Source of the DNA: Elusimicrobiota bacterium
GTDB taxonomy: Bacteria; CAYTYR01; UBA6262
Assembly: GCA_003153935.1 (NCBI GenBank)
Contig: PMCA01000009.1
Coordinates: forward strand, 1-50,981
Length of the DNA stretch: 50,981 nucleotides
Direction of reading: 5' to 3'
How positions within the stretch are numbered: the stretch's first letter is position 1; every line of letters starts with the position of its first letter. The translations under genes and the position numbers were made by a program. Below are positions 17,900 through 26,062 of this stretch, piece by piece. The notes beneath the pieces are model-generated. The model saw only the letters and a program-made list of their open reading frames with translations. It was not told the DNA's origin and ran no database searches.

Positions 17900-18130
17900 A
17901 TGGCTGTTTGTGAGATATTGACCATGTGTATTTTTTTCAATGATCAGATGGAGAATATGCCGGGTACGGCGGATTTTTTCAAGAAGAAATACTGCCAGGG
18001 GGATAATAGCGAATGCGCGCGGCATATGGTACTTGTGAAATTGGGAAGGCCGAATGTGCCCAAGGACATGTTTCCTAACCAGATAGAAAGAGCGAAGAAA
18101 CTAATAGAAATCGCTGGGGACAAGGATTAA
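17900..18130 (+). CDS. Small Cys-containing protein of unknown function
   Basis: A 76-residue soluble protein with cysteines at positions 4, 10, 32 and 39, and Y-C-x-G-D-x-x-x-C-A-R in the middle. The pattern looks conserved in kind (a metal site or redox Cys set) and I believe similar short proteins occur widely in deltaproteobacterial-type genomes, but I cannot name a family. AGGGAGG lies upstream. It sits 14 bases after the lipoprotein gene and 22 before the SH3-like gene, so it is in the same operon. The 57-residue protein at 48019 also has cysteines at 4 and 10. Confidence 0.6.
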   Translation: MAVCEILTMCIFFNDQMENMPGTADFFKKKYCQGDNSECARHMVLVKLGRPNVPKDMFPNQIERAKKLIEIAGDKD

Positions 18131-18152
18131 GAAGGCGATACAAAGGAGTAAA

Positions 18153-18524
18153 ATGAGAAAGATCAGCTTCCTTATTGTATTAATATTCGTTATCATGGCA
18201 GGGACGGCGGTATTCTCCGCTGAGCCGCAATACATACTGATCAAAGAACCTGGTCAATACATCAGGGCAGGCGCCTTTGACACAGCCAAAATTATCGCTA
18301 AAGCCAAAGTGGGTGATGCTTTCAGGGTGATTACCTTGAAAGAATTCTTTTTCGAGATAGTTCTGCCATCGGGGGAAAAAGCTTATGTACCGATCGATGT
18401 CGCTACTATTATAACCGTAAAAGAGCTTGAGGATATTAGGGCAGAAAGAGCTCATAAGCAGGCCGCAACCCCTGGGACCGCACCTGAACCCAAAGTCCAG
18501 GATAAACCAGCAAAAGTAGAATAA
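18153..18524 (+). CDS. Exported SH3-like domain protein
   Basis: A 123-residue protein with an N-terminal signal peptide (cleavage likely near residue 23, after FSA) and one bacterial SH3-like domain. The domain shows the usual pattern: a short strand, R-A-G-A-F-D-T-A-K-I-I-A-K and V-G-D-A-F-R-V. The last 30 residues are Ala/Pro/Lys-rich and probably disordered. Such domains bind peptidoglycan stem peptides or partner proteins in the periplasm. It follows the small Cys protein by 22 bases with an AAAGGAG site. Role inferred from the fold only. Confidence 0.6.
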   Translation: MRKISFLIVLIFVIMAGTAVFSAEPQYILIKEPGQYIRAGAFDTAKIIAKAKVGDAFRVITLKEFFFEIVLPSGEKAYVPIDVATIITVKELEDIRAERAHKQAATPGTAPEPKVQDKPAKVE

Positions 18525-18626
18525 AGGAGTCAGGAGTGGCGGTTTGGGCTGCGTCTCAACCAGCGAACTGAAAATAGACTAGCGCACGAGATAGACCATG
18601 TGCATAAGTATTTTGGGGAGGATGAA

Positions 18627-19163
18627 TTGTCACGACGGTGGAAAATATTTATAGGGACTCTATTAATACTTATAATGATAGTTACGGGCTATCTTATCTA
18701 TATGAAAGAGCAGGGTAATTTTCACGCCATCACTCCGGGCGAGGCTTATCGTTCGGCGCTTCTGGACAGGGATGAGCTGGAGAAGTATATTGATAAATAT
18801 CAGATAAAAAGCATCCTGAATTTACGCGGCGAGGATATGCAGGGGCGATGGCACACGGATGAGATCCAGATAGGCATAGAACGAGGCCTTAGGCATTATG
18901 ATGTTTCTATTTCAGCCATTCATGAGCCAAGCAGTGACAATGTAAAACGAATTATGGATATATTTGCCAAAGCACCCCGGCCTATTTTGATACATTGCCA
19001 GTCTGGCGCGGATAGGTCCGGTTTGGTAGCGGCTATGTGGAAGGTGGTCGTGGATAAAGAACCTAAAGATAAGGCAGCCAGGCAGCTTTCCCTGAGGTAC
19101 GGGCATATACCGTGGGGGTCGACCGCTGCTATGGATAAATTCTTTTGGAAGTGGACCCCATAG
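18627..19163 (+). CDS. Membrane-anchored tyrosine/dual-specificity phosphatase
   Basis: One transmembrane helix near the N-terminus is followed by a cysteine-phosphatase domain carrying the intact signature HCQSGADRSG, with catalytic Cys and Arg. An Asp-containing general-acid loop probably lies upstream. The family (DSP/PTP-like, related to SIW14 and bacterial periplasmic phosphatases) removes phosphate from phosphotyrosine or inositol/lipid phosphates. The helix orientation puts the domain in the periplasm or on the outer face if the N-terminus is inside. The start is set at TTG 18627 because GGGGAGG lies five bases upstream. A GTG at 18600 is in frame but has no ribosome binding site. The next gene begins within its stop codon. 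Confidence 0.75.
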   Translation: MSRRWKIFIGTLLILIMIVTGYLIYMKEQGNFHAITPGEAYRSALLDRDELEKYIDKYQIKSILNLRGEDMQGRWHTDEIQIGIERGLRHYDVSISAIHEPSSDNVKRIMDIFAKAPRPILIHCQSGADRSGLVAAMWKVVVDKEPKDKAARQLSLRYGHIPWGSTAAMDKFFWKWTP

Positions 19164-20416
19164 TGAGCGTAAAACAACACAGAGGTAATATAATAGTAGT
19201 AGGCGGCGGGCCGGCGGGGATGATGGCGGCCGGGCGGGCGGCGGAGCTGGGAGCGAAGGTGACGCTGGTAGAGAAGACCTCCCATCTCGGCACCAAACTG
19301 CTGATGACCGGCGGCGGCCGGTGTAATATCACCAACAGCGCTGAAATAAAGGATTTTGTTAAGGCCTTTGGGAAGAACGGCAAATTCCTTTACCGGGCGT
19401 TGACGACTTTCTCAAATAAGGACCTGATGGATTTCTTCCGGGAGCGCGGTGTGGAGACCCGGATCGATCCGGACGGAAAAGTTTTCCCGGCGGATGATAA
19501 GGCGGCCAGCGTTCTGAAGGTCCTGCGCGAGTACCTGGAACAAAACAAAGTATATATCCGTCATAATACAGTAGTGACGGAAATAGTCCGTGCGGGCAAT
19601 AGTGTGACCGGAGTCAAGATAGCCGATGGTTCTATACTTGAAGCGGATAAGGTAGTGGTCGCCTGCGGGGGTATTTCCTATCCTATGAGCGGCTCTACCG
19701 GTGACGGCTACCATCTGGCCAAGAAATGCGGGCACACGATAGTGCCGCTCCGGCCGGGACTTACGTCATTGGAATCGGATGAAACATTTATCAAGGATTT
19801 ACCGGGATTAACCCTAAAACATATACTTATATCGGTAATAGTTGACGGCAGAGTGAAAGCTTCCGGGGAAGGCGATCTTTTATTCACACATTTCGGCGTG
19901 TCCGGGCCCAGGGTACTGGTATTAAGCGACGCGGCTGTGGACGCTTTGGACGCGAGGAACCGGGTAGAGATATCACTGCACCTGTTGCCGGAGTATTCGG
20001 CCCAAGAGTTTGAGCGTTATTTGCAGGAAGAGCTGGAGTCGCGCGGGGCGAAAACATTTGCCCAATATGTAAAAGATATACTGCCGGATTCACTAGCGCC
20101 GGTTTTTGTGCAACGATGCGCTGTGCCTCCGGCCACGAAATGTAGTATAATAGACCGGGATCAGCGTAAGAGAATTGCTAAAGCATTTACTGATTTCCGC
20201 ATACATATAACCAAACCGCGACCGATAGAAGAGGCGACGGTCACCAGGGGTGGGGTGTCGCTGAAAGAGATAGACCCGCTGACCATGGAGTCAAAGTTGG
20301 TGCATGGATTGTATTTTTGCGGCGAGATGATAGATGTTGCCGGTATAACCGGCGGGTTCAACCTGCAAGAGGCGTTCTCCACCGGCTACCTGGCCGGGGA
20401 AGCTACAGCAACATAA
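19163..20416 (+). CDS. FAD-dependent oxidoreductase, HI0933/BaiN family
   Basis: A 417-residue soluble flavoprotein. It has an N-terminal Rossmann FAD-binding motif (GGGPAG), the HI0933-family block TGGGRCNITN shortly after, and the C-terminal second FAD contact (TGGFNLQEAFSTGYLAG), which together define the HI0933/BaiN group. Members are flavoprotein reductases; BaiN reduces bile-acid enones, but the physiological substrate in most bacteria is unknown. The GTG start at 19163 overlaps the last base of the preceding stop codon. The upstream TTG at 19145 is possible but unlikely. It is translated as part of the same run of genes and is followed after 20 bases by the ankyrin gene. Confidence 0.85.
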   Translation: MSVKQHRGNIIVVGGGPAGMMAAGRAAELGAKVTLVEKTSHLGTKLLMTGGGRCNITNSAEIKDFVKAFGKNGKFLYRALTTFSNKDLMDFFRERGVETRIDPDGKVFPADDKAASVLKVLREYLEQNKVYIRHNTVVTEIVRAGNSVTGVKIADGSILEADKVVVACGGISYPMSGSTGDGYHLAKKCGHTIVPLRPGLTSLESDETFIKDLPGLTLKHILISVIVDGRVKASGEGDLLFTHFGVSGPRVLVLSDAAVDALDARNRVEISLHLLPEYSAQEFERYLQEELESRGAKTFAQYVKDILPDSLAPVFVQRCAVPPATKCSIIDRDQRKRIAKAFTDFRIHITKPRPIEEATVTRGGVSLKEIDPLTMESKLVHGLYFCGEMIDVAGITGGFNLQEAFSTGYLAGEATAT

Positions 20417-20436
20417 AACGGTAAAAGGAGAAATTT

Positions 20437-21297
20437 GTGACGGAAATCAAAAAAGTATTCGGAATATGCTTCTTGGTCGCCATGATCATGTTTAGCGGGA
20501 TAGTTTTCGCCGGGGAGCAGGAGAATGTAGCACTGTTAAAAGCCGCAGGCGCCGGGGATATTGCCCAGGTTAAGGCCCTAATAGCCAAAGGAGCCGATGT
20601 TAAGGCTAAAGCCGGTGACGGATCTACGCCTCTTATGTGGGCGGCAAGTAAGGGGCACTTGGATGTAGTGGAGCTGCTGATCAGCAAGGGCGTGAAGATA
20701 GATGAAAAGAGTAATAAAGGCGGTACCGCGCTGATGGTGGCTTCGGCTACCGGCCAAAAGGGGGTAGTAGAACTGCTCATTGCCAAAGGCGCGGACGTGA
20801 ATATCAGGTATGATACCGGAACAACTCCTCTGATGTCGGCGGCGATGTACGGCCATAAAGAAGTGGCGGAATTATTGATAGCCAAAGGCGCCGATGTCAA
20901 CGCTAAAGATAAGACCGGCTTCACCGCGCTGATGGTGTCGGCGCAGGAAGATAAACGGGATATGGCAGAACTGCTTATAGCTAAAGGAGCAGAATTAAAT
21001 GCCAAGGATGGCACGGGAAGCAATGCGCTCATGATAGCCTCGATGTACGGCAACGGCGAAATTGCGAAGATGCTTATTGACAAAAAGGCGGATGTTAACG
21101 CTAGTGAAAATTATGGCGGTACCGCGCTGATGGTGGCGGCGCAGAAAGGGCATAAAGAAGTGGTGGAACTGCTGGCTGTTGCAGGAGCTGATTTAAACGC
21201 CAAAGATAACGCGGGCCTGACCGCGCGGATGGTAGCGACGAAAGCAGGCAATACGGAAATAGCGGATTTCCTGATAAAAGCCGGCGCTAAGGAATAG
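20437..21297 (+). CDS. Exported ankyrin-repeat protein
   Basis: A 286-residue protein with a signal peptide (first 25 residues, cleavage near VFA-G) followed by about eight ankyrin repeats of 33 residues filling the rest. Each repeat shows the A-L-M-x-A-(A/S) helix start, V-V-E-L-L-I-A-K-G-A-D-V-N ending and the loop Asp/Asn residues. Ankyrin stacks bind partner proteins; in periplasmic bacterial versions they are often linked with catalases or peroxidases, but no such gene is adjacent. GTG start with AAAGGAG. A bacteriohemerythrin gene follows after 42 bases. Confidence 0.85.
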   Translation: MTEIKKVFGICFLVAMIMFSGIVFAGEQENVALLKAAGAGDIAQVKALIAKGADVKAKAGDGSTPLMWAASKGHLDVVELLISKGVKIDEKSNKGGTALMVASATGQKGVVELLIAKGADVNIRYDTGTTPLMSAAMYGHKEVAELLIAKGADVNAKDKTGFTALMVSAQEDKRDMAELLIAKGAELNAKDGTGSNALMIASMYGNGEIAKMLIDKKADVNASENYGGTALMVAAQKGHKEVVELLAVAGADLNAKDNAGLTARMVATKAGNTEIADFLIKAGAKE

Positions 21298-21339
21298 GGC
21301 GCGATAGGGGTACGGGAATACAGATATAAGGAGGATTGT

Positions 21340-21747
21340 ATGCCATTTATTGAATGGGATAAAAAATTCAGCGTCAATGTCAAAGAAATAGATATCCAGC
21401 ACCAGGGACTGTTTAAGATCATTAACGACATGGATGAGGCGATATCCGCGGGAAAAGCGCAGGAGGTAACACAAGAGATAGTACAGAGAATGAATAAATA
21501 CGCTGTGATCCATTTCGACACGGAAGAAAAATATATGATCAAATTCATTTATCCTGGTTACGCGGAACATAAGAAGGAGCATGAACAATTTATCATCAAG
21601 GTAGGGCAAATGAACGGGCGCATAAAAGCAGGAGTGAGCGTCATGTCCTCGGAAATAACCAGGTTCCTTAAAGACTGGCTGATGAATCATATCCTGGTTA
21701 CGGATAAAAAATACGGGCCGTATTTCAACGAGAACGGCCTGATCTAA
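21340..21747 (+). CDS. Bacteriohemerythrin
   Basis: A 135-residue four-helix di-iron oxygen-binding protein. All seven iron ligands are in place: His21, His58 and Glu62, His77 and His81, His117 and Asp122, with the usual spacing, and the ends match the family (an N-terminal FIEWDKKFSV segment and a C-terminal Y-G-P-Y-F). Bacteriohemerythrins bind O2 for delivery, storage or sensing and sometimes NO, and are common in microaerophiles and anaerobes that meet oxygen. Strong AAGGAGG upstream. The surrounding genes give no partner, so a free cytoplasmic role in oxygen handling is the simplest reading. Confidence 0.92.
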   Translation: MPFIEWDKKFSVNVKEIDIQHQGLFKIINDMDEAISAGKAQEVTQEIVQRMNKYAVIHFDTEEKYMIKFIYPGYAEHKKEHEQFIIKVGQMNGRIKAGVSVMSSEITRFLKDWLMNHILVTDKKYGPYFNENGLI

Positions 21748-21756
21748 TCTTAAGAC

Positions 21757-21791
21757 GATTACACAGATTAGATAAAGAGATTACACGGATT
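21757..21791 (+). repeat. Two GATTACAC(A/G)GATT direct repeats 22 bp apart
   Basis: Two 13-base copies differing at one base (21757-21769 and 21779-21791) lie between the hemerythrin and Smr genes. The spacing of two helical turns could suit a protein binding site. Similar short intergenic repeats are seen in many genomes, so function is doubtful. Confidence 0.6.
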
Positions 21792-21823
21792 CGTGAAGAA
21801 TGGGGCAGGGACACTGAATAAAT

Positions 21824-22102
21824 ATGGCGAAAATAAAACTGGACCTGCACGAGATATTTAATAAGGGTGAAAAGATCGAAGAAGCTCTCAACCGGGTGAT
21901 CTGTGAGGCAGTCAGTAAAAGAATACCACTGGTGGAGATCATCCCGGGTAAAGGCAGTGGCCAGCTCAAAAAACATGTCCTGCGGTTCCTGGCCAAGCCG
22001 GAAATAAAATGCCAGTACTTCCGGATAGAAAAAGACGCGGATAATTATGGCCGGGTCTTTGTGCATTTCCGGCATAAAAATACCAATGCTTATCATTCAT
22101 AA
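21824..22102 (+). CDS. Stand-alone Smr domain protein
   Basis: A 92-residue protein made of a single Smr domain: LDLH at residues 6-9 near the start and GKGSG at 42-46, the two signature elements of the MutS2 C-terminal Smr nuclease fold. Stand-alone Smr proteins are implicated in DNA nicking or in cutting mRNA on stalled ribosomes. The ribosome binding site is weak (GGGGCAGGG about 18 bases upstream), so expression may be low or depend on upstream translation. It lies between hemerythrin and an unknown gene with no clear operon logic. Confidence 0.8.
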   Translation: MAKIKLDLHEIFNKGEKIEEALNRVICEAVSKRIPLVEIIPGKGSGQLKKHVLRFLAKPEIKCQYFRIEKDADNYGRVFVHFRHKNTNAYHS

Positions 22103-22134
22103 GCGGTGTAGGGAAATACGGAGGGGCAGGAAAT

Positions 22135-22581
22135 ATGGAAAATGTAGTCGTGATAAAAGATAAAGATTCTTTATTGCTGGCAGCGGATTACCTGCATGAC
22201 TCCGGTTTTAAAATGGAGGATATTATTTATTCTCCTGAAGGTAAAACATTTACCATGCGCGCTAAAGAATATGTCTGTCATAATGTTTTTTTTGTTTCCT
22301 GGAAAACAGATATCGTAAAAAACCAATTTGAGTTGAACCTGGATGGGGTGGAAAGCTGTGAGATCAAAGAGCGGGACCGAAAGGGGTATGAAGCGGTGCA
22401 AGAGGATTATTTTAATGAGTTAAAAGTGGGGGATGATGATAGCATTTTAATAAAAATGACGTTCCATGAGGTGAAACTTAACTTGAGCAGATTTGCCGGT
22501 TTGCTGCTGGGGGAAAGAAAATCCGGCGAAGCGATCATGATTGACGATAATTCTAAAGAAGAACCCAAGGAAATAAGTTAG
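22135..22581 (+). CDS. Unrecognised soluble protein, 148 residues
   Basis: I do not recognise this protein. It is acidic, with no signal peptide or membrane segment. The first 90 residues look alpha/beta, with a Y-x-P-E-G-K-T-F turn and a strand-rich stretch around a Trp-Lys-Thr. The last 20 residues are charged and probably disordered. One His/Cys pair (V-C-H-N) lies near residue 48. A GGAGGGG site about 8 bases upstream supports the ATG start. It lies in the same + strand run between Smr and metallo-beta-lactamase genes. Confidence 0.6.
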   Translation: MENVVVIKDKDSLLLAADYLHDSGFKMEDIIYSPEGKTFTMRAKEYVCHNVFFVSWKTDIVKNQFELNLDGVESCEIKERDRKGYEAVQEDYFNELKVGDDDSILIKMTFHEVKLNLSRFAGLLLGERKSGEAIMIDDNSKEEPKEIS

Positions 22582-22616
22582 GCGCGCGGGAGCATATATC
22601 AAGAAAAGGAAGTAAT

Positions 22617-23291
22617 ATGGCTGGAGAATTAAAAATAATCAACCTGGGATTTGTGAACGCATATTTAGCGGAGGTGGCGGACGGTTTTATTCTGGTGGAC
22701 ACCGGGATACCGCAACAGTGGGAGTTGCTGGACGGCCAGCTGGCCGCTGCCGGTTGCGTGCCGGGAAAACTGAAATTGGTGATAATTACCCACGGTGATG
22801 TGGACCACTTAGGAAATTGCGTTAAAGTAAAACAAAAATATCAGGCCCGGATCGCCATGCACCCGGACGAAGCGGTTATGGCGGAAAAGGGTCTGAGGTT
22901 AAAACGTAAGGTCAGGACCCTGGCGGGTAAGCTCTTTTTCCTCTACAGGAATATGTTAAGGAAAATAAAAGGGATAAAATTCGTCTTTGACACGTTTACA
23001 CCGGACATATTATTGACGGATGGGCAAAGCCTGGCGGAATATGGCTGGGACGCGAAAGTATTGCATTTGCCGGGACATACCAAAGGCTCTATAGGTATCC
23101 TGAACGCGGCCGGCGAACTGATCGCCGGGGATACTCTGGTAAATTCCCATAAGCCTGATATCGCCGTCTATATAGATAATTATGAGGATCTAAAGAACAG
23201 CATCAATAGATTGAAACAGTTACCGATAAAAATAGTGTATCCGGGACATGGGAAGCCGTTTAAGCGGGAGGAAATGATATGGCCTCGTTAA
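22617..23291 (+). CDS. Metallo-beta-lactamase-fold hydrolase
   Basis: A 224-residue soluble MBL-fold enzyme. The first metal motif is T-H-G-D-V-D-H (58-64): the His59, Asp63 and His64 ligands are present but the second His of HxHxDH is Asp61, a variation that is common in this glyoxalase-II-like branch. PGHTKGS supplies the next His, and YPGHGKPF near the end supplies the last. The function is a hydrolase (thioester or phosphodiester) of unknown substrate. Its 3' end overlaps the next gene by 13 bases, implying coupling to the lipoprotein encoded there. Confidence 0.82.
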   Translation: MAGELKIINLGFVNAYLAEVADGFILVDTGIPQQWELLDGQLAAAGCVPGKLKLVIITHGDVDHLGNCVKVKQKYQARIAMHPDEAVMAEKGLRLKRKVRTLAGKLFFLYRNMLRKIKGIKFVFDTFTPDILLTDGQSLAEYGWDAKVLHLPGHTKGSIGILNAAGELIAGDTLVNSHKPDIAVYIDNYEDLKNSINRLKQLPIKIVYPGHGKPFKREEMIWPR

Positions 23292-23788
23292 AGTTCATAA
23301 TCATTACGGGTGTTATATTGACAGTTTTATTGCTGGCTGGATGCGGGGGCAAAGAGCCGGGTCGGTATTATGACGCTGGGAATAAATTCTCCATTAAGTT
23401 CCCGGCCGGCTGGCAGGTCACGGCGATACAATCCGGCGGGCAGGAGAACGAAGTGCTGACCGCGTCCAACCCGGATAACACGGCTACATCTAGTATAAGA
23501 GTCCAGAAGTACGGATTGGGAACAGCGCTCACAATATTCAGCAAAGAACTTTCGCAGAAGCTCGGGGCCGGTAAACAGCTGGAAGGCGGGATAGTGAAGA
23601 TAGACAGCCGCGACGCTTACTGGTTAGTTTGCGACGGCAATGGGGCCGGGCCGGAGTTCACTACTTTCTATTATTGCCTGACGATGGAGGATAAGATATA
23701 TTCTATAATTTTTATAACCGGTAGCGATAAATTCAGCACCCGCCGGCCGGAGCTGGAAGCGATAGCCAACAGCTTCAAATTCATGTAA
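23279..23788 (+). CDS. Lipoprotein with PsbP/DcrB-like domain
   Basis: A 169-residue lipoprotein: hydrophobic leader and lipobox LAGC (Cys22). A compact alpha/beta domain follows, starting Y-x-x-x-N-K-F-S-I-K-F-P-A-G-W and ending in E-A-I-A-N-S-F-K-F, a pattern of the PsbP/DUF1795 (DcrB) fold. Such proteins sit on the periplasmic side of a membrane as small accessory factors. The start lies inside the 3' end of the MBL gene, directly after GGGAGGAAA. Role unknown. Confidence 0.65.
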   Translation: MASLKFIIITGVILTVLLLAGCGGKEPGRYYDAGNKFSIKFPAGWQVTAIQSGGQENEVLTASNPDNTATSSIRVQKYGLGTALTIFSKELSQKLGAGKQLEGGIVKIDSRDAYWLVCDGNGAGPEFTTFYYCLTMEDKIYSIIFITGSDKFSTRRPELEAIANSFKFM

Positions 23789-23799
23789 CAGGGTGGAAA

Positions 23800-24186
23800 A
23801 TGTTAAATTTCCCTAACATTAATATTTATATTTCCAATTTCCTGGCCGGAATAGCGGCGTCCATGGGATCTTTATGGATTTCTTTCCTGTTCTTCGATGT
23901 GGAAGGGTCTCTGCAGAAGGCTTTATGGATATCGGTTCTGGTGAGTTTTGTTAATTTGATCCCGTTCGTGGAGCACTTTTTCGCCATCCCGTTACTGGCT
24001 TTCCTTTTGTACCGGAGAGTCAATTTATCGGCCAGCGGTATTATAATCATAACGCTGGTATGGCTGACCGTAAATACCGCGGCCTATGCCTTGATGCAAC
24101 AATATATGGGACTAAAATACACAATGGAACTGCCGGGAATGCAAAACCTGATCCAGGCAGTAAATAAATTCATTGGGAAAAAATAA
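23800..24186 (+). CDS. Small polytopic membrane protein of unknown function
   Basis: A 128-residue protein with three hydrophobic helices (about residues 8-30, 40-68 and 74-98) and a C-terminal amphipathic tail ending in Lys. I see no family motif. It follows the PsbP-like lipoprotein by 11 bases and is probably the last gene of that operon, since a separate promoter region lies downstream. Confidence 0.6.
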   Translation: MLNFPNINIYISNFLAGIAASMGSLWISFLFFDVEGSLQKALWISVLVSFVNLIPFVEHFFAIPLLAFLLYRRVNLSASGIIIITLVWLTVNTAAYALMQQYMGLKYTMELPGMQNLIQAVNKFIGKK

Positions 24187-24198
24187 TGGGTGAAAAAA

Positions 24199-24257
24199 GT
24201 CAGAGAAAAGGGGAACCAGCCGGTTCTAAAAAATCTGGTTTTGTCCTATGATATAAT
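24199..24257 (+). promoter_or_regulatory. Degenerate direct-repeat promoter, site G (TPR protein gene)
   Basis: AAAAGTCAGA at 24195-24204, a 14-base gap containing AAAAGGGG, then GCCGGT at 24219-24224, a 22-base gap and TATGAT at 24247-24252. The first and second boxes depart from GTCAAT/GCCAAT at two bases each, but the spacings are exactly those of sites A to F. An overlapping extended -10, TGATATAAT (24249-24257), is an alternative and may be the real one. Confidence 0.4.
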
Positions 24258-24286
24258 TGGGGTTAAATCTGAGCAGGGGGCGCGGT

Positions 24287-24787
24287 ATGAATATTAAAAT
24301 AGTTTCACTTAGTCTGGCAACAATGTTATTTTTGGGAACAGGAATGTTGGCGCAGGCGCAATACGGGGACGGGCCACCGCCGCCGGCGGCTGATTTCAGC
24401 TCTCCTGAGCCAAGCGCCGGAACCACTATATATAACCAGGGTATTCAGGCGTTTAAATATAAAAGTTACGATAAAGCCCTGGGATATTTTAAACGGGCGC
24501 TAAAAAATGATAAAAATAATCCCGACATATTGGTCATGGTAGCCAATACCCAGGTTGAGCTTGGGTTGTACGATGAAGCGATAGATAACTACCGGAAAGC
24601 TCTTAAGATAAAGCCGGTTTTCCCCAAAGGCCGGGAACTACTGGGCGAAGCCTATATACGGGCGGCGGTGCAGGAGATGGACACCCTGAAAAGTTACGGC
24701 ACTAGCGGGCAGGACCAGCTGCAGCAGCTGAATTTGTATTTTACCAATACTTATGAGAACTTGATCAAGTGCAAAGTCTGTCCTTGA
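24287..24787 (+). CDS. Exported TPR-repeat protein
   Basis: A 166-residue protein with a Sec signal peptide (cleavage near residue 24, after AQA), a Pro/Ala-rich linker and two or three TPR motifs. These show the Y-x-x-G, Y-D-x-A-L-x-Y-F-x-x-A-L and Y-x-x-A-L-x-I-x-P pattern at about residues 50-120. TPRs mediate protein contacts, here in the periplasm. It ends in a Cys-x-x-Cys-Pro, a possible disulfide or metal pair. The ATG at 24287 follows a G-rich site; an in-frame ATG 30 bases upstream lies too close to the -10. Confidence 0.7.
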   Translation: MNIKIVSLSLATMLFLGTGMLAQAQYGDGPPPPAADFSSPEPSAGTTIYNQGIQAFKYKSYDKALGYFKRALKNDKNNPDILVMVANTQVELGLYDEAIDNYRKALKIKPVFPKGRELLGEAYIRAAVQEMDTLKSYGTSGQDQLQQLNLYFTNTYENLIKCKVCP

Positions 24788-24828
24788 TTTACCGAGCTGG
24801 TTTGGTATAAGATAACGGAGAGGTAAAG

Positions 24829-25623
24829 TTGGCAAAATTCAAGGAAGCAATGAAAAAGATATTGGGTAGAGATCCGGCAGCTGATAACCGCCAGGCCGCG
24901 TCTGCTGATCCTGATCAGCTGGGTCATGCCGAGAAGATGAAGATAATCGATGAATTGGCCAGTGGCCTGGCCCATGAAGTTAAAAACCCGTTAGCTATCA
25001 TATTGCAGGGGGTAGACTTCCTGGCCAGCCGGGTGAAGAACGAAGATCCTAACGTGGCTGTGACCATTGAGTATATACAGGACGCGATCAAAAGAGTAGA
25101 TAAGCTTATTGGTGAGTTCCTGGATTTCTCCAGTATATCCGGGTTAAATATCGAACTAACAGACTTAAATGAGGTTATTAATAATTCATTATTATTGATC
25201 CATAACCAGCTTGAGGCTAATAAGATAGAAGTTGTTAAGAATTACCGCTCTGATGTGCTGGAAATCAGGATGGACAAAAACAGGATCACGCAGGTCCTGG
25301 TCAACCTGATGCTGAACGCTGTCCAGGCGATGCCTCAGGGAGGTAAGCTAACGCTCAGAAGCTATATAGATCGGTCGTTAGAGACAAATAACGGACAAGG
25401 GGCGATAGCGGTCGCAGAAGTAGAGGATTCCGGTATAGGGATCCCGGAGGAGGATCTGCCTAAGGTTTTTGACTTTTTCTATACCTCCCGTCGCAGTAAG
25501 GGAAATATTGGGTTGGGCCTGTCCACCGCCAAGAATATCATGGATATGCACGGCGGCAGTATAAACCTGCAGAATCGCAAAGATAATAACGGTATAAAAG
25601 CAATTATCAGGTTAAAAGCTTAG
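24829..25623 (+). CDS. Soluble sensor histidine kinase without a sensor domain
   Basis: A 264-residue cytoplasmic histidine kinase core. The dimerisation helix has the phospho-acceptor His49 in H-E-V-K-N-P-L, and the ATPase domain has an N box (NLMLNAVQAMP), a G1 box (DSGIGIPEEDL), an F box (FDFFYTS) and a G2 box (GNIGLGLS). There is no membrane helix and only about 30 residues precede the kinase core, so it must receive its signal from a partner. The receiver-only protein 16 bases downstream is the likely partner. TTG start with GGAGAGG upstream. Confidence 0.85.
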   Translation: MAKFKEAMKKILGRDPAADNRQAASADPDQLGHAEKMKIIDELASGLAHEVKNPLAIILQGVDFLASRVKNEDPNVAVTIEYIQDAIKRVDKLIGEFLDFSSISGLNIELTDLNEVINNSLLLIHNQLEANKIEVVKNYRSDVLEIRMDKNRITQVLVNLMLNAVQAMPQGGKLTLRSYIDRSLETNNGQGAIAVAEVEDSGIGIPEEDLPKVFDFFYTSRRSKGNIGLGLSTAKNIMDMHGGSINLQNRKDNNGIKAIIRLKA

Positions 25624-25639
25624 GTAAAGGAGAAGTCCG

Positions 25640-26062
25640 GTGGCTAAAAGGACAATTTTGATCATCGATGACGAAGTCAGTTTTGCCGAGATGGTGAAAT
25701 TGAATCTGGAAGACACTGAAGACTATGAAGTAAGATCAGAATATAAGGGGATAGAAGGCTTGGCCGCGGTTAAAGAATTCAAACCGGACCTGGTGCTGTT
25801 GGACATCATGTTGCCGGACAAGGACGGCTTTGCCATACTGGAAGAACTTAAAAAGGATCCGCAAACCAAACCGATACCGGTTATCATGCTGACCGCCTTA
25901 AAGAGCGATCCGGTAAAATTCAAGGCCGCTATGTTATATGCGGATGATTTTATCGTCAAGCCGGTTACCGTCAGGAACTTAGTAGAAAAAATAGAGGAAG
26001 TCCTGGATAACCGCATTGTGGAGAAGTTGAAGAAGGACTCACGAGGGATAATTGAGCATTAA
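25640..26062 (+). CDS. Single-domain response regulator (receiver only)
   Basis: A 140-residue CheY-like receiver domain: acidic pair Asp10/Asp11, phosphorylated Asp55 (L-L-D-I-M-L-P-D), Thr85 and Lys107 all in place. No output domain follows, so it acts by protein contacts or as a phosphorelay carrier. GTG start behind AAAGGAG. It is cotranscribed with the histidine kinase upstream and overlaps the NlpC/P60 gene downstream by 11 bases, which suggests this small two-component system and the cell-wall hydrolase are expressed together. Confidence 0.88.
   Translation: MAKRTILIIDDEVSFAEMVKLNLEDTEDYEVRSEYKGIEGLAAVKEFKPDLVLLDIMLPDKDGFAILEELKKDPQTKPIPVIMLTALKSDPVKFKAAMLYADDFIVKPVTVRNLVEKIEEVLDNRIVEKLKKDSRGIIEH

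Noticed and set aside
20403-21083. A 226-residue reading frame on the minus strand opposite the ankyrin gene
   Set aside because: It mirrors the 33-residue ankyrin periodicity of the + strand gene and shows repetitive low-complexity sequence, as expected for a shadow frame.
21757-21791. The GATTACAC direct repeats as an operator for the Smr gene
   Set aside because: There is no promoter at a fitting distance and only one pair in the window; retained as a repeat without function.
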